Position numbers and translations under genes: made by a program. A stretch of DNA of 64,000 nucleotides. Origin: Pseudoxanthomonas daejeonensis. Its GTDB lineage: Bacteria > Pseudomonadota > Gammaproteobacteria > Xanthomonadales > Xanthomonadaceae. Position 1 is the first letter of the stretch. The number at the start of each line of letters is the position of its first letter. This document shows, one piece after another, positions 17,966 to 27,262 of this stretch. The stretch is from NCBI RefSeq assembly GCF_010093205.1, contig NZ_PDWN01000005.1, positions 62,001-126,000 of the forward strand, given 5' to 3'. Under the pieces are notes generated by a model. The model was given only the letters and a program-made list of their open reading frames with translations, was not told the origin of the DNA and did not search any database.

Positions 17966-18760
17966 ATGGAAAACACCCCCGCACATGATCCGCTGGTCAT
18001 CGCTGGCCGGACCTACCACTCGCGCCTGCTGACCGGCACCGGCAAGTTCAAGGACCTCGACGAGACCCGTCGCGCCACCGAAGCCGCGGCCGCGGAGATC
18101 GTCACCCTGGCGATACGCCGGACCAACATCGGCCAGAACCCCGGCGAGCCCAACCTGCTCGACGTCCTGCCGCCGGACCGCTACACCATCCTGCCCAACA
18201 CCGCCGGCTGCTACACCGCCGAAGACGCGGTGCGCACCTGCCGGCTGGCGCGCGAACTGCTCGACGGCCATACGCTGGTCAAGCTCGAGGTGCTCGGCGA
18301 CCAGCGCACGCTGTACCCGGACGTGGTGCAGACGCTCAAGGCCGCCGAGCTGCTCGTTGCCGACGGTTTCGACGTCATGGTCTACACCAGCGACGACCCG
18401 ATCCTGGCCCGGCAGCTCGAACAGATCGGCTGCTGCGCGGTGATGCCGCTGGCCGCGCCCATTGGCTCTGGCCTGGGCATCCAGAACCGCTACACGCTGC
18501 TGGAGATCATCGAGAACGCCAAGGTGCCGATCATCGTCGACGCCGGCGTGGGCACCGCCTCCGATGCGGCGATCGCGATGGAACTGGGCTGCGACGGCGT
18601 GCTGATGAACACCGCCATCGCCGGCGCGCGCGACCCGGTGCTGATGGCCGGCGCCATGCGCAAGGCGGTCGAGGCCGGGCGCGACGCGTTCCTTGCCGGC
18701 CGTATCCCGCGCAAGCGCTACGCCAGCGCATCCTCGCCGATCGACGGCTTGATCGGCTGA
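17966..18760 (+). CDS. thiG: thiazole synthase
   Basis: Makes the thiazole phosphate moiety of thiamine from deoxyxylulose phosphate, dehydroglycine and ThiS thiocarboxylate. The 264-residue TIM-barrel protein has TGTGKF near the N terminus, the Schiff-base Lys in LVKLEVLGD (about residue 106), [13 protein letters not shown], and the phosphate-binding [11 protein letters not shown] and [11 protein letters not shown]. The ATG at 17966 gives the usual N terminus. Its stop is 1 base before trmB, so the two are co-transcribed. Confidence 0.97.
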   Translation: MENTPAHDPLVIAGRTYHSRLLTGTGKFKDLDETRRATEAAAAEIVTLAIRRTNIGQNPGEPNLLDVLPPDRYTILPNTAGCYTAEDAVRTCRLARELLDGHTLVKLEVLGDQRTLYPDVVQTLKAAELLVADGFDVMVYTSDDPILARQLEQIGCCAVMPLAAPIGSGLGIQNRYTLLEIIENAKVPIIVDAGVGTASDAAIAMELGCDGVLMNTAIAGARDPVLMAGAMRKAVEAGRDAFLAGRIPRKRYASASSPIDGLIG

Positions 18761-18761
18761 C

Positions 18762-19553
18762 ATGACCGACCCCTTCAGCAGCGACGGCGCCAAGGCCCCG
18801 CCCAAGCCCTACACCCCCGGCGACGGCCGCCGCGAGATCCGCAGTTTCGTGCTTCGCCAGGGCCGCTTCACCCCTGCCCAGCAGCGCGCGTTCGAAGACC
18901 GCTGGCCGCGCTTCGGCCTCGACTACACCGGCACGCCGCGCGACCTGGATGCGGTATTCGGTCGCACAGCGCCGAAGGTGCTGGAAATTGGTTTTGGCAA
19001 CGGCGAGGCGCTGCGTTTCGCCGCGCGCCAGGACCCGTCGCGCGACTACATCGGCCTGGAAGTACATGCCCCGGGCGTCGGCCGCCTGCTCAACGCACTG
19101 GCCGACGACGACAGCGGGCACGTCCGCCTCTACCACCACGATGCGGTCGAGGTGCTGCAGAACGAGATCGCCGACGGTTCGCTCGACGAGGTCCGGATCT
19201 ACTTCCCCGACCCGTGGCACAAGAAGCGCCACAACAAGCGCCGCCTGGTCCAGCCGGAGTTCGCCGCGCTGCTGGTGCGCAAGCTGCGTCCCGGCGGCCG
19301 CCTGCATGCAGCCACCGACTGGCGCGACTACGCCGAGCAGATGTGGGACGTGCTCGACGCCACCCCGGGGCTGGCCAACCGTGCCGGCCCGCGCGGCCAC
19401 GTGCCGCGTCCGGACTGGCGGCCGGAAACCCACTTCCAGCGACGCGGCGAGAAACTCGGCCACGGCGTGTGGGACCTGCTGTACGACCGCATCGAACGTG
19501 ACCGGATCGAGGATCACGCCGGCGCGCCGGCGCTAGACTCGCCAGCACGATGA
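18762..19553 (+). CDS. trmB: tRNA (guanine-N7)-methyltransferase
   Basis: SAM-dependent enzyme that makes m7G46 in the tRNA variable loop. The 263-residue product shows [12 protein letters not shown], the SAM loop [23 protein letters not shown], and the family signature [15 protein letters not shown]. It follows thiG after a single base. The linkage to thiamine genes is recurrent in this family and probably has no functional meaning. Confidence 0.96.
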   Translation: MTDPFSSDGAKAPPKPYTPGDGRREIRSFVLRQGRFTPAQQRAFEDRWPRFGLDYTGTPRDLDAVFGRTAPKVLEIGFGNGEALRFAARQDPSRDYIGLEVHAPGVGRLLNALADDDSGHVRLYHHDAVEVLQNEIADGSLDEVRIYFPDPWHKKRHNKRRLVQPEFAALLVRKLRPGGRLHAATDWRDYAEQMWDVLDATPGLANRAGPRGHVPRPDWRPETHFQRRGEKLGHGVWDLLYDRIERDRIEDHAGAPALDSPAR

Positions 19554-19648
19554 CCACCGCGCCGCCCGAACTCCGACCAGGCTCGACCGCACCCGCCGGC
19601 CGCGCGTACCGCACCGCCACCGCTTCGCCCTAAGGACACCGGCGCGCA

Positions 19649-21508
19649 ATGGAATCCGGCCTGACCCTGACCAACGACATGCGCCTGGTGCTCGGGCTGG
19701 TCGGGTTCACGATGGCCATGTTCCTGTTCGAGCGCATCCGCGCCGACCTGGTCGCGCTGGTGGTGCTGGTCATCCTGGGCATCACCGGCCTGATCCCGCC
19801 GGAGGAGATCTTCAGCGGCTTCTCCGGCAACGCGGTGATGAGCATCATGGCCACCATGATCCTGGGCGCCGGGCTCGATCGCACCGGCGCGCTCAACCGG
19901 CTGGCCGGCTGGCTGCTGCGGCGCGGCCATGGCAAGGAACAGCGGCTGCTGACCCTGACCACGCTGATCGCGGGCCTCAATTCGTCCTTCATGCAGAACC
20001 CGTCGGTCATGGCGCTGTACCTGCCGGTGGCCGCGCGGCTGTCCTCGCGCAGCGGCCTGGCGATGTCGCGGCTGCTGCTGCCACTGGCGGCGGCCATCGT
20101 CATGGGCGCGGCCCTGACCATGGTCGGCAACTCGCCGCTGATCCTGCTCAACGACCTGCTGGTCTCGGCCAACAACAACCTGCCCTCGGGCATGGCCACG
20201 CTCGAGCAGCTGCCGATGTTCGCACCCGCGCCCGTGGGCGTGGTCCTGCTCGCCGCCTCGCTGCTGTACTTCCGCTTCTACGGCAACCGCAAACTGGCCG
20301 AACTGGAGGATGGCGGCGGCGAGAACGTCACCCCGGCGCGCACCGAAAGCTACTTCGCCCGCACCTACGGCATCGAGGGCGACGTGTTCGAGCTGGTGGT
20401 CAGCGCCGAGAGCCCGCTGGTGGGCATGTCGGTGGCCGAGGCCGAGTCGATGCACGACGCGCCGCTGCTGCTGGCGCTGAAATCCGGCAACGACACGCGC
20501 CTGGCACCGCCGGCGGACATGCGCATCTGGGTCGGCAGCGTGCTGGGCGTGATGGGCCCGCGCCAGCAGGTCCACGATTTCGCCCAGAACCACTTCCTGC
20601 GCATGTCCTCGCGCCTGCGCAACCTGGGCGACCTGTTCAATCCGGCGCGCGCGGGCATTTCCGAGGCGGTGGTGCCGCCGACCTCGCGCTTCATCGGCAA
20701 GAGCGCGCGCGAGCTGCGCCTGCGCCAGCAGGCAGGCATCAGCCTGCTGGCGATCAACCGCGACAAGCAGGTGATCCGCGACGACGTGCGCTCGACCACG
20801 TTGCGCGCCGGCGACATGCTGGTGTTCCACAGCATCTGGCAGGACCTGGCGCGCGCGGCGGAAAGCCGCGACTTCGCCGTGGTCACCGACTACCCCAAGG
20901 GCGAGCAGCGCCCGCACAAGTTCAAGCTGGCGATGGGGATCTTCGCGATCACCATCGTCATCGCGCTGACCGGGAAGCTGCCGGTGGCGCTGACCTTGAT
21001 GACCGGCGTGGCCGGCATGCTGCTGGCGGGCGTCCTGAAGATGGACGAGGCCTACGCAGCGATCAACTGGAAGACGGTGTTCCTCACCGCCGGCCTGATC
21101 CCGCTGGGCTGGGCGATGGACAGCAGCGGTGCGGCCGCCTGGGTCGCCGGCCACACCCTGGACAAGTTGCCCGACGGGATGCCGCCCTGGGCGCTGCAGA
21201 TCGTGCTGGCGATATTGACCACCGCGTTCTCGCTGGTGATCAGCCATGTCGGCGCGACCATCGTGATGGTCCCCATCGCGATCAACCTGGCCCTGGCGGT
21301 GGGCGGCAATCCCACCGCGTTCGCGCTGATCGCCGCGCTGTCGGCCTCCAACAACCTGATGACCGCGTCCAATCCGGTGATGTCGATGATCACCGGCCCG
21401 GCCAACTATTCGGCACGGGAACTATGGCGTGTCGGCGCGCCGCTGTCGCTGATCTATACCGTGGTCGCGGTGACCGTGGTCAACCTGATGTTCTGGGGCG
21501 CGCGTTGA
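19649..21508 (+). CDS. SLC13/DASS-type permease with internal RCK_C (TrkA-C) domains
   Basis: A 619-residue inner-membrane transporter. About five hydrophobic segments (residues 10-210) precede a soluble insert (about 215-425) that holds two TrkA-C-like modules (SPLVGMSVAEAESMH... and SRFIGKSARELRLRQQAGISLLAINR). A second membrane half follows, with the SLC13-type pieces NSSFMQNPSVMALYLPV and SASNNLMTASNPVMS. Related proteins move sulfate, dicarboxylates or other anions; the substrate here cannot be told from sequence. AAGGA lies 13 bases before the ATG, rather far. Transcribed alone. Confidence 0.88.
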   Translation: MESGLTLTNDMRLVLGLVGFTMAMFLFERIRADLVALVVLVILGITGLIPPEEIFSGFSGNAVMSIMATMILGAGLDRTGALNRLAGWLLRRGHGKEQRLLTLTTLIAGLNSSFMQNPSVMALYLPVAARLSSRSGLAMSRLLLPLAAAIVMGAALTMVGNSPLILLNDLLVSANNNLPSGMATLEQLPMFAPAPVGVVLLAASLLYFRFYGNRKLAELEDGGGENVTPARTESYFARTYGIEGDVFELVVSAESPLVGMSVAEAESMHDAPLLLALKSGNDTRLAPPADMRIWVGSVLGVMGPRQQVHDFAQNHFLRMSSRLRNLGDLFNPARAGISEAVVPPTSRFIGKSARELRLRQQAGISLLAINRDKQVIRDDVRSTTLRAGDMLVFHSIWQDLARAAESRDFAVVTDYPKGEQRPHKFKLAMGIFAITIVIALTGKLPVALTLMTGVAGMLLAGVLKMDEAYAAINWKTVFLTAGLIPLGWAMDSSGAAAWVAGHTLDKLPDGMPPWALQIVLAILTTAFSLVISHVGATIVMVPIAINLALAVGGNPTAFALIAALSASNNLMTASNPVMSMITGPANYSARELWRVGAPLSLIYTVVAVTVVNLMFWGAR

Positions 21509-21522
21509 ACGCCATCGCCTGA

Positions 21523-21879
21523 TCAGGCGTCCGCGGCACCCACAAGCCAGACCTGGCCCTCGCGCACCTCCACCGCCACAGCGCGCAATGCATCGCCGCG
21601 GCAGGGCCCCGCCACGCACTGGCCGCCTTCGAGCTCGAACGATGCGCCGTGCGCGGCACAGACCAGCAGTCCCTCGCGACTCTTCAGGAACTGGCCGGGC
21701 GCCCAGTCCAGGCGCCGGCCGGCATGTGGGCACACATTCAGCCAGGCGCGCACGACATCGCCCTGGCGATGGATGACCAGGGACTCGGAATCGTCGCCCA
21801 GCCTCGCTTCGGCCTCGACCAGCGCCCCATCGGCCAGCCCGTCAAGACTGAGCAGTGGTTCAACATTTAACGAACCCAT
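21523..21879 (-). CDS. small Rieske [2Fe-2S] protein
   Basis: A 118-residue Rieske ferredoxin-like protein with the cluster motifs CPHAGRRLDW and CAAHGASFE (Cys-X-His and Cys-X2-His). Such proteins serve as electron-transfer partners of oxygenases or in nitrite reductase-like small subunits; no oxygenase gene is adjacent, so the partner is unknown. ATG at 21879 gives MGSLNVEPLLSL; a start 12 codons upstream is possible. It is convergent with the SLC13 gene and divergent from the next membrane protein. Confidence 0.88.
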   Translation of the reverse strand: MGSLNVEPLLSLDGLADGALVEAEARLGDDSESLVIHRQGDVVRAWLNVCPHAGRRLDWAPGQFLKSREGLLVCAAHGASFELEGGQCVAGPCRGDALRAVAVEVREGQVWLVGAADA

Positions 21880-21943
21880 CACAACCTCGCCGACGCACAC
21901 GCCGATACTTCGCACTGGCCGTCATTCTGGCACGTGAAATCGC

Positions 21944-22225
21944 ATGCACGCCCGTTCTTTCCGCTTCGACTCCGCCCACCTCAACGCGTTCTTCTCCCCG
22001 CGCAAGCCGCGCACGCCGCTGCTGCGCGCCGTGCTGGGCGTGGTCGGCCTGGTACTGCTTGCAATGCTGGTGTTCTTCGGCCTGTTCGTCGGCGCGGCGA
22101 TGCTTGCCGTCGGACTGGCCTGGCGACTGCTGCGCCGTAGCCCGGCGCGCCCGGCCTCCCCGACCCAGGTCGTCGATGCGGAGTACCGCGTCGTGCGCAA
22201 GTCCGAGCTGCCCGCGCCGCGCTGA
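21944..22225 (+). CDS. small membrane protein of unknown function
   Basis: A 93-residue protein with a basic N terminus (FSPRKPRTPLLRAVLG) and one long hydrophobic region of about 35 residues (VVGLVLLAMLVFFGLF through AVGLAWRLL), enough for one or two membrane passes. A short cytosolic tail ends VDAEYRVVRKSELP. No family is recognised. The coding potential and the position between two opposed genes support it as real. Confidence 0.7.
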   Translation: MHARSFRFDSAHLNAFFSPRKPRTPLLRAVLGVVGLVLLAMLVFFGLFVGAAMLAVGLAWRLLRRSPARPASPTQVVDAEYRVVRKSELPAPR

Positions 22226-22277
22226 CCTCCGCGCCGCGCCGCGTAGACTGCAAGGCCCCAACAATCCGGGCCGAACC

Positions 22278-23009
22278 GTGACAGACGCGCACCCCACCGA
22301 CCTGCACCCCACCGACGTGATCCGTGCTCCCGACGTACCGCGCGTCCCGGTGCGTGGGGGCGGCAGCTTTCCCGTGCGGCGCATCTATTGCGTCGGCCGC
22401 AACTTCGCCGACCACGCCCGCGAGATGGGCGCCACCGCACCGGCATCGAAGGCCGAACGCGGCGTGCCGGTGTTCTTCATGAAGCCGGCCGATGCCATCG
22501 TCATCGACGAGGTCGTGCCCTATCCCAGCGGCACTTCCGACCTGCACCACGAAGTCGAACTGGTGGTGGCGATCGGCCGCGACGCGCCTGCCGGCGTACT
22601 GCCGCTGGAGCAGGCACCGGCGCTGGTGTTCGGCTACACCGTCGGCCTGGACCTGACCCGGCGCGACCTGCAGGCCGCGGCCAAGGCCAAGGGCCTGCCC
22701 TGGGATACGGCCAAGGGTTTCGATCATTCGGCGCCCATCGGCCCACTGGTCCCCGCCGCCGAGGCCGGCGACATCGACACGCGCTCGCTGTCGCTGCGCG
22801 TGAACGGCGAACTGCGCCAGCAGGCGCCACTGACGGACCTGATCTGGGATGTTGCGGACATCCTGCACGAGCTGTCGAAACTCTATGCGCTGCGCGCAGG
22901 CGACCTGGTGTTCATGGGCACGCCGGCCGGCGTGGCCGCGTTGCAGCCGGGCGACGGTTTCGAGGCATCGCTGGATGGCATCGCCACGCTGCGTGGCAGG
23001 ATCGACTGA
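22278..23009 (+). CDS. fumarylacetoacetate hydrolase (FAH) family protein
   Basis: A 243-residue enzyme of the FAH superfamily, related to fumarylpyruvate and acylpyruvate hydrolases. It has RIYCVGRNFADHAREMG, FMKPADAI, metal ligands in HHEVELVV (two Glu), and GYTVGLDLTRRDLQ with the third Asp ligand, plus MGTPAGVAALQPGD. It probably splits a C-C bond in a beta-diketone-type acid; the substrate is not defined. I use the GTG at 22278 as start because upstream sequence in frame overlaps the previous gene and shows no family homology. Confidence 0.88.
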   Translation: MTDAHPTDLHPTDVIRAPDVPRVPVRGGGSFPVRRIYCVGRNFADHAREMGATAPASKAERGVPVFFMKPADAIVIDEVVPYPSGTSDLHHEVELVVAIGRDAPAGVLPLEQAPALVFGYTVGLDLTRRDLQAAAKAKGLPWDTAKGFDHSAPIGPLVPAAEAGDIDTRSLSLRVNGELRQQAPLTDLIWDVADILHELSKLYALRAGDLVFMGTPAGVAALQPGDGFEASLDGIATLRGRID

Positions 23010-23081
23010 ACCACCGGCGACCGTGGCCGGGTTAGGCTTACGACCGCACCCGCGCCGGGTGCCGCACACCAGGAGACAGGC

Positions 23082-23486
23082 ATGGGCATGTTGAGCGAGT
23101 TCAAGGAATTTGCCATGCGCGGCAACGTGATCGACCTCGCCGTGGGCGTGGTCATCGGCGCCGCGTTCGGCAAGATCGTCACCGCGCTGGTGGAGAAGGT
23201 GATCATGCCTCCGATCGGCCTGCTGCTGGGCGGGGTCGACTTCTCCAAATGGGTGTGGGTGCTGAAGGAAGCCAGCGTGGATGCCGCGGGCAACGTGGTA
23301 CCGGCGGTGGGCATCGGCGTCGGCGAATTCCTCAACGCGATCGTCCAGTTCGTCATCGTGGCCTTCGCCATCTTCATGGTGGTCAAGGCGATCAACCGCA
23401 TTTCGCGCCGCGAAGCCCCGCCGCCGCCGGGCCCGACCGACGAGGTGCTGCTGCTGCGCGAGATCCGCGACTCGCTCAAGCGCTGA
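23082..23486 (+). CDS. mscL: large-conductance mechanosensitive channel
   Basis: Inner-membrane pore that opens under membrane tension to release solutes on osmotic downshock. The 134-residue product begins with [31 protein letters not shown] (N-terminal helix and TM1), followed by a periplasmic loop and TM2 ([16 protein letters not shown]). The C-terminal helix ([14 protein letters not shown]) is the usual cytoplasmic bundle. AGGAG lies 8 bases ahead of the ATG. Confidence 0.97.
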   Translation: MGMLSEFKEFAMRGNVIDLAVGVVIGAAFGKIVTALVEKVIMPPIGLLLGGVDFSKWVWVLKEASVDAAGNVVPAVGIGVGEFLNAIVQFVIVAFAIFMVVKAINRISRREAPPPPGPTDEVLLLREIRDSLKR

Positions 23487-23573
23487 GCCCGGCCCTGCCG
23501 CTCCCGTGACCATGCGCACGGGAGCGCGCCGCCCCTGTTTGCTAGGCTCGACGGATTGTCTCCTGGAGTCCGT

Positions 23574-24989
23574 ATGCGCCCTGCCCTGCGTGCCGCCGCC
23601 CCGCTGGCCCTTGCCCTGTTCTTCGCCGGTTCCGCGGACGCCGCCAGCGAAACCCGCATTCCCGCCAGGGCACTGGAGCAGGCCGCGCAGCTGCGCGAGC
23701 GCGCCCTGGCCGACGACACCGGCTGGAAGATCACCGAGTCGCTGACCACCGAAGTCGGTCCGCGCCTGGCCGGCAGCGAAGCGGACGCGCGCGCGGTGGA
23801 ATGGGCCAAGGCCAAGTTCCGCGAGCTGGGCTTCGACAAGGTCTGGACCGAACCGGTGACCTTCCCGAAATGGGAGCGGCGCAGCGAGAGCGCAGCGGTG
23901 CTGGGTCCGCATGCACAGCCGCTGGCGATCACCGCCCTGGGCGGAAGCCCCGGCGGCACCGTCGAGGGCGAGGTCGTGCGCTTCGCCGACCTGGCCGCGC
24001 TGGAAGCGGCGGCAGAGGGTTCGCTGGCTGGCAGGATCGCGTTCGTGGATTACCAGATGCCGGCGTCGCGCGATGGCAGCGGCTACGGCAAGGGCAGCGC
24101 GGTGCGCTCCAGGGGTCCGTCGGCGGCGATCCGCAAGGGCGCCACCGGTTTCCTGATGCGCTCGGCCGGCACCGACAACCACCGCGTGCCGCACACCGGC
24201 ATCACCCGTTATGACGCGGGACTGACGCCGGTGCCGTCGGCCGCCCTGAGCATTCCCGATGCCGACCAGCTCGCGCGCCTGGCCGCGCGCGGCCCGGTCA
24301 AGGTCCGCCTGGCGATCGACGCGGGCTGGGACGGCGAATACACCTCGCAGAATGTCATCGGCGAAATGACCGGGCGCAGCAAGCCGAAGGAAGTCGTACT
24401 GATCGGCGGCCACCTGGACTCCTGGGACCTGGGCACGGGCGCGATCGACGACGCGGCCGGCATCGGCATCACCATGGCCGCGGCGAAGCTCATCGCGCAG
24501 ATGCCCAGGCGCCCGGCGCGCAGCATCCGCGTGGTCGCCTTCGCCAACGAGGAACAGGGCCTGCATGGCGGCAAGGCATACGCGGCGGCGCATGCGGCCG
24601 ACGCTGCCCGCCACCAGCTTGCCGCCGAGAGCGATTTCGGCGCGGGCCGCATCTACGCCTTCAACACCGGCGCACCGGAACATGCGCGCGCGGCGACGCA
24701 GAAGATCGCCGAAGCGCTGGCGCCGCTGGGCATCGAGTACGCACCCGGCAAGGGCGGCGCTGGCCCCGACATCGGCCCGCTTTCGGCCAAGGGCACGACG
24801 TGGGCCTGGCTGGCGCAGGACGGCAGCGACTACTTCGACCTGCACCACACCGCCGACGACACCCTCGACAAGATCGATCCGGCGGCACTGGCGCAGAACG
24901 TAGCCGCCTATGCAGTGTTCGCGTATCTCGCCGCCGAAGCCGAGGGCGATTTCGGCAGCACGGTGAAGGCGGAGACGAAGGCGCCCTGA
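23574..24989 (+). CDS. exported M28 family zinc peptidase
   Basis: A 471-residue aminopeptidase/carboxypeptidase Q-type protein with a signal peptide (LRAAAPLALALFFAGSADAA). The catalytic domain has the two-zinc ligands His and Asp in GGHLDSWDLGTGAIDDAAG, the Glu-Glu pair in FANEEQGL, Asp in AESDFGAG and His in DLHHTADDTLD. A PA-like insert domain lies between residues 130 and 240. It is likely periplasmic and releases amino acids from peptides. ATG at 23574 is just before the signal peptide, with TGGAG 6 bases upstream. Confidence 0.93.
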   Translation: MRPALRAAAPLALALFFAGSADAASETRIPARALEQAAQLRERALADDTGWKITESLTTEVGPRLAGSEADARAVEWAKAKFRELGFDKVWTEPVTFPKWERRSESAAVLGPHAQPLAITALGGSPGGTVEGEVVRFADLAALEAAAEGSLAGRIAFVDYQMPASRDGSGYGKGSAVRSRGPSAAIRKGATGFLMRSAGTDNHRVPHTGITRYDAGLTPVPSAALSIPDADQLARLAARGPVKVRLAIDAGWDGEYTSQNVIGEMTGRSKPKEVVLIGGHLDSWDLGTGAIDDAAGIGITMAAAKLIAQMPRRPARSIRVVAFANEEQGLHGGKAYAAAHAADAARHQLAAESDFGAGRIYAFNTGAPEHARAATQKIAEALAPLGIEYAPGKGGAGPDIGPLSAKGTTWAWLAQDGSDYFDLHHTADDTLDKIDPAALAQNVAAYAVFAYLAAEAEGDFGSTVKAETKAP

Positions 24990-25096
24990 CCCGTAACGCG
25001 CGCAGGCCGCATATGCCACCTGCGCCGCCCTGGTATTCCAGACACGACGCGCATCTGCGTTTAACCTCCGGGACCTGTCCTGGAGGGGATACCGGA

Positions 25097-27124
25097 ATGC
25101 CTGGAAGCCGTGCTCTCGTGATGATCGTCGCCATGCTGGCTTTCGCTCCGCGGGGCGAAGCGGCAACCGCCGCGCCACTGCAGCTGCAGTCACCCGGGGG
25201 CCAGGCCACAGTCGCGCTGTCGCTGGATGGCGAAGGCCAGGCCTTGTACTCGGTGGAGTGGAACGGCACGCAGGTGCTGCTGCCCTCGCCGCTGGGCCTG
25301 CAGCTCGGACCGGATGACCGCCTCGATCGCGGGCTGCGCGTCGTCGACGTGCGCTATGGCAGCCACGACAGCACCTACGCGCTGGTCGCCGGCAAGGCCA
25401 GCCAGGTGCGCGACCATTACCGGCAGATGGAAGTGGACCTGGCCGACGCCGGCGGCCGCAGGCTTGGCGTGATCCTGCGTGCCTACGACGATGGCATCGC
25501 GCTTCGCTACCGCGTGCCGTTGCCGGCCAGGGGCGACCTGGTGGTGAAGGAAGACCTGACCGGTTTCCTGTTTCCGCGCGACTACGCGTGCTGGATGCTC
25601 AACCTCGGCACCTTCGGCACCAGCCACGAAGGCGAGTACGACCGGTTCGCCGCCTCCAAGCTGCGGCCGATGCATCTGATCGAACTGCCGCTGGTCTGCC
25701 GGAGCGGCGACGGCGAAGCCAGCTTCGCAATCGCCGAAGCGGACCTGGACCGTTTCGCCGGCCTGTACCTCAGCGGCCGCGGCGATGGACGCCTGGGCGT
25801 GGAAGCGCGCCTGTCGCCGCGCCTGGACGAGCGCGGTATCGCGGTGCGCCTGCCGCGCGCCGACGTCGCCGCTGGTGGCCACCTGACCCCCTGGCGCGTC
25901 CTGATGCTTGGCGACAGTCCCGGTGCGCTGGTCGAATCCAACCTCATCTCCAGCCTCAATCCACCCACGCCGATCAAGGACACGTCCTGGATCCGCCCGG
26001 GCAAGACCGCCTGGGACTGGTGGTCCGGCGGCCTGGCCCCGGATGTGCCCGACCCCGGCATGAACACCGCGACCATCAAGCGCTACATCGACCACGCCGC
26101 GGCACTGAAGCTGGAGTACATGCTGATCGACGACGGCTGGTACGTGGGCAGCCTCGGCAACGGCGCCTACAACCCGGACGCCGACATCCTCCGCCCGGTG
26201 CCGCAGCTGGACCTGCCCGCGATGGTCGAATACGCGCGCGAGCGCGGCGTGGGCATCTGGGTCTGGGCGCACTGGAAATCGCTGCAGCCGCGCATGGACG
26301 CGGTGTTCGCGGCCTATCGCGACATGGGCATCCAGGGCGTCAAGATCGACTTCATGGACCGCGACGACCAGGAGATGGTCGAGTTCTTCCACCGCATGAT
26401 GGCCAGCGCCGCCGAACACCGGCTGATGCTCGACCTGCATGGCGCGTACCGCCCGACCGGCCTCAACCGCACCTGGCCGAACTTCCTCACCCAGGAAGGC
26501 GTGCTCGGCGCGGAATACAACAAGTGGAGCCGGCGCATCACGCCCACGCACAACGTGACCCTGCCGTTCACCCGCATGCTGCTGGGTCCGATGGACTACA
26601 CCCCCGGCGGTTTCCGCAACGTCGCCCCGGCGCAATTCCAGAAGTCGTTCACCGGCCCGCAGGTCATGGGCACGCGCGCGCACCAGCTGGCGATGTTCGT
26701 GGTCTACGAAAGCGCGCTGCAGATGGTGGCCGACAGCCCTGACGTATACGTGGGCGAAGCTGGCGGCCTGGCGCCCGGTGCAGACTTCCTGTCGATCGTG
26801 CCGGCGACCTGGGACGAGACGCGCGTGCTGGCCGGGGAGATCGGCGAGTACATCGTGGTGGCACGACGCAGTGGCCGCGACTGGTACATCGGCGCGATGA
26901 CCAATGAGTCCCCGCGCACGCTCGAAGTGCCGCTGGACTTCCTGCCCGCCGCCGACTACCAGGCCACGCTGTGGCGCGACGGCGCCGCGGCGACCGACGT
27001 GCGGCGCGAGGAGCGACGCATCGATGCGGCCAACCGCACGCTGAAGCTGGAGCTGTCCGGCGGGGGCGGCGCGGCGGTGCATCTGGCGCCACCCGCGCCG
27101 CGGATCGCCGGCAGCGCACGCTGA
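25097..27124 (+). CDS. GH97 family glycoside hydrolase, retaining-type
   Basis: A 675-residue exported enzyme: signal peptide, N-terminal beta-sandwich (LQSPGGQATVALSLDG), TIM barrel and C-terminal beta domain, as in GH97. Barrel landmarks are KTAWDWWSGGLAP, YMLIDDGWYVG, GVKIDFMDRDDQ and TQEGVLGAEYNKWS. Asp418 in KIDFMD is placed like the nucleophile of retaining GH97 and clan GH-D enzymes, whereas the inverting SusB type uses glutamates; an alpha-galactosidase activity is therefore as likely as alpha-glucosidase. ATG at 25097 follows GGAGGGG by about 9 bases. No SusC/SusD partners are nearby. Confidence 0.9.
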   Translation: MPGSRALVMIVAMLAFAPRGEAATAAPLQLQSPGGQATVALSLDGEGQALYSVEWNGTQVLLPSPLGLQLGPDDRLDRGLRVVDVRYGSHDSTYALVAGKASQVRDHYRQMEVDLADAGGRRLGVILRAYDDGIALRYRVPLPARGDLVVKEDLTGFLFPRDYACWMLNLGTFGTSHEGEYDRFAASKLRPMHLIELPLVCRSGDGEASFAIAEADLDRFAGLYLSGRGDGRLGVEARLSPRLDERGIAVRLPRADVAAGGHLTPWRVLMLGDSPGALVESNLISSLNPPTPIKDTSWIRPGKTAWDWWSGGLAPDVPDPGMNTATIKRYIDHAAALKLEYMLIDDGWYVGSLGNGAYNPDADILRPVPQLDLPAMVEYARERGVGIWVWAHWKSLQPRMDAVFAAYRDMGIQGVKIDFMDRDDQEMVEFFHRMMASAAEHRLMLDLHGAYRPTGLNRTWPNFLTQEGVLGAEYNKWSRRITPTHNVTLPFTRMLLGPMDYTPGGFRNVAPAQFQKSFTGPQVMGTRAHQLAMFVVYESALQMVADSPDVYVGEAGGLAPGADFLSIVPATWDETRVLAGEIGEYIVVARRSGRDWYIGAMTNESPRTLEVPLDFLPAADYQATLWRDGAAATDVRREERRIDAANRTLKLELSGGGGAAVHLAPPAPRIAGSAR

Positions 27125-27262
27125 GGTTTCACGCCCGCCCCACGGGACTGCAGCGGATTGCAGGCGTGTGCCCGACCGCGATCGCAACGTCGCGGCGGCC
27201 AGTACCTCGCGCATGCGCAAGCGGTCCGGGTGGCGCCCACGCCGGCGCCCGCACGCAACGGC

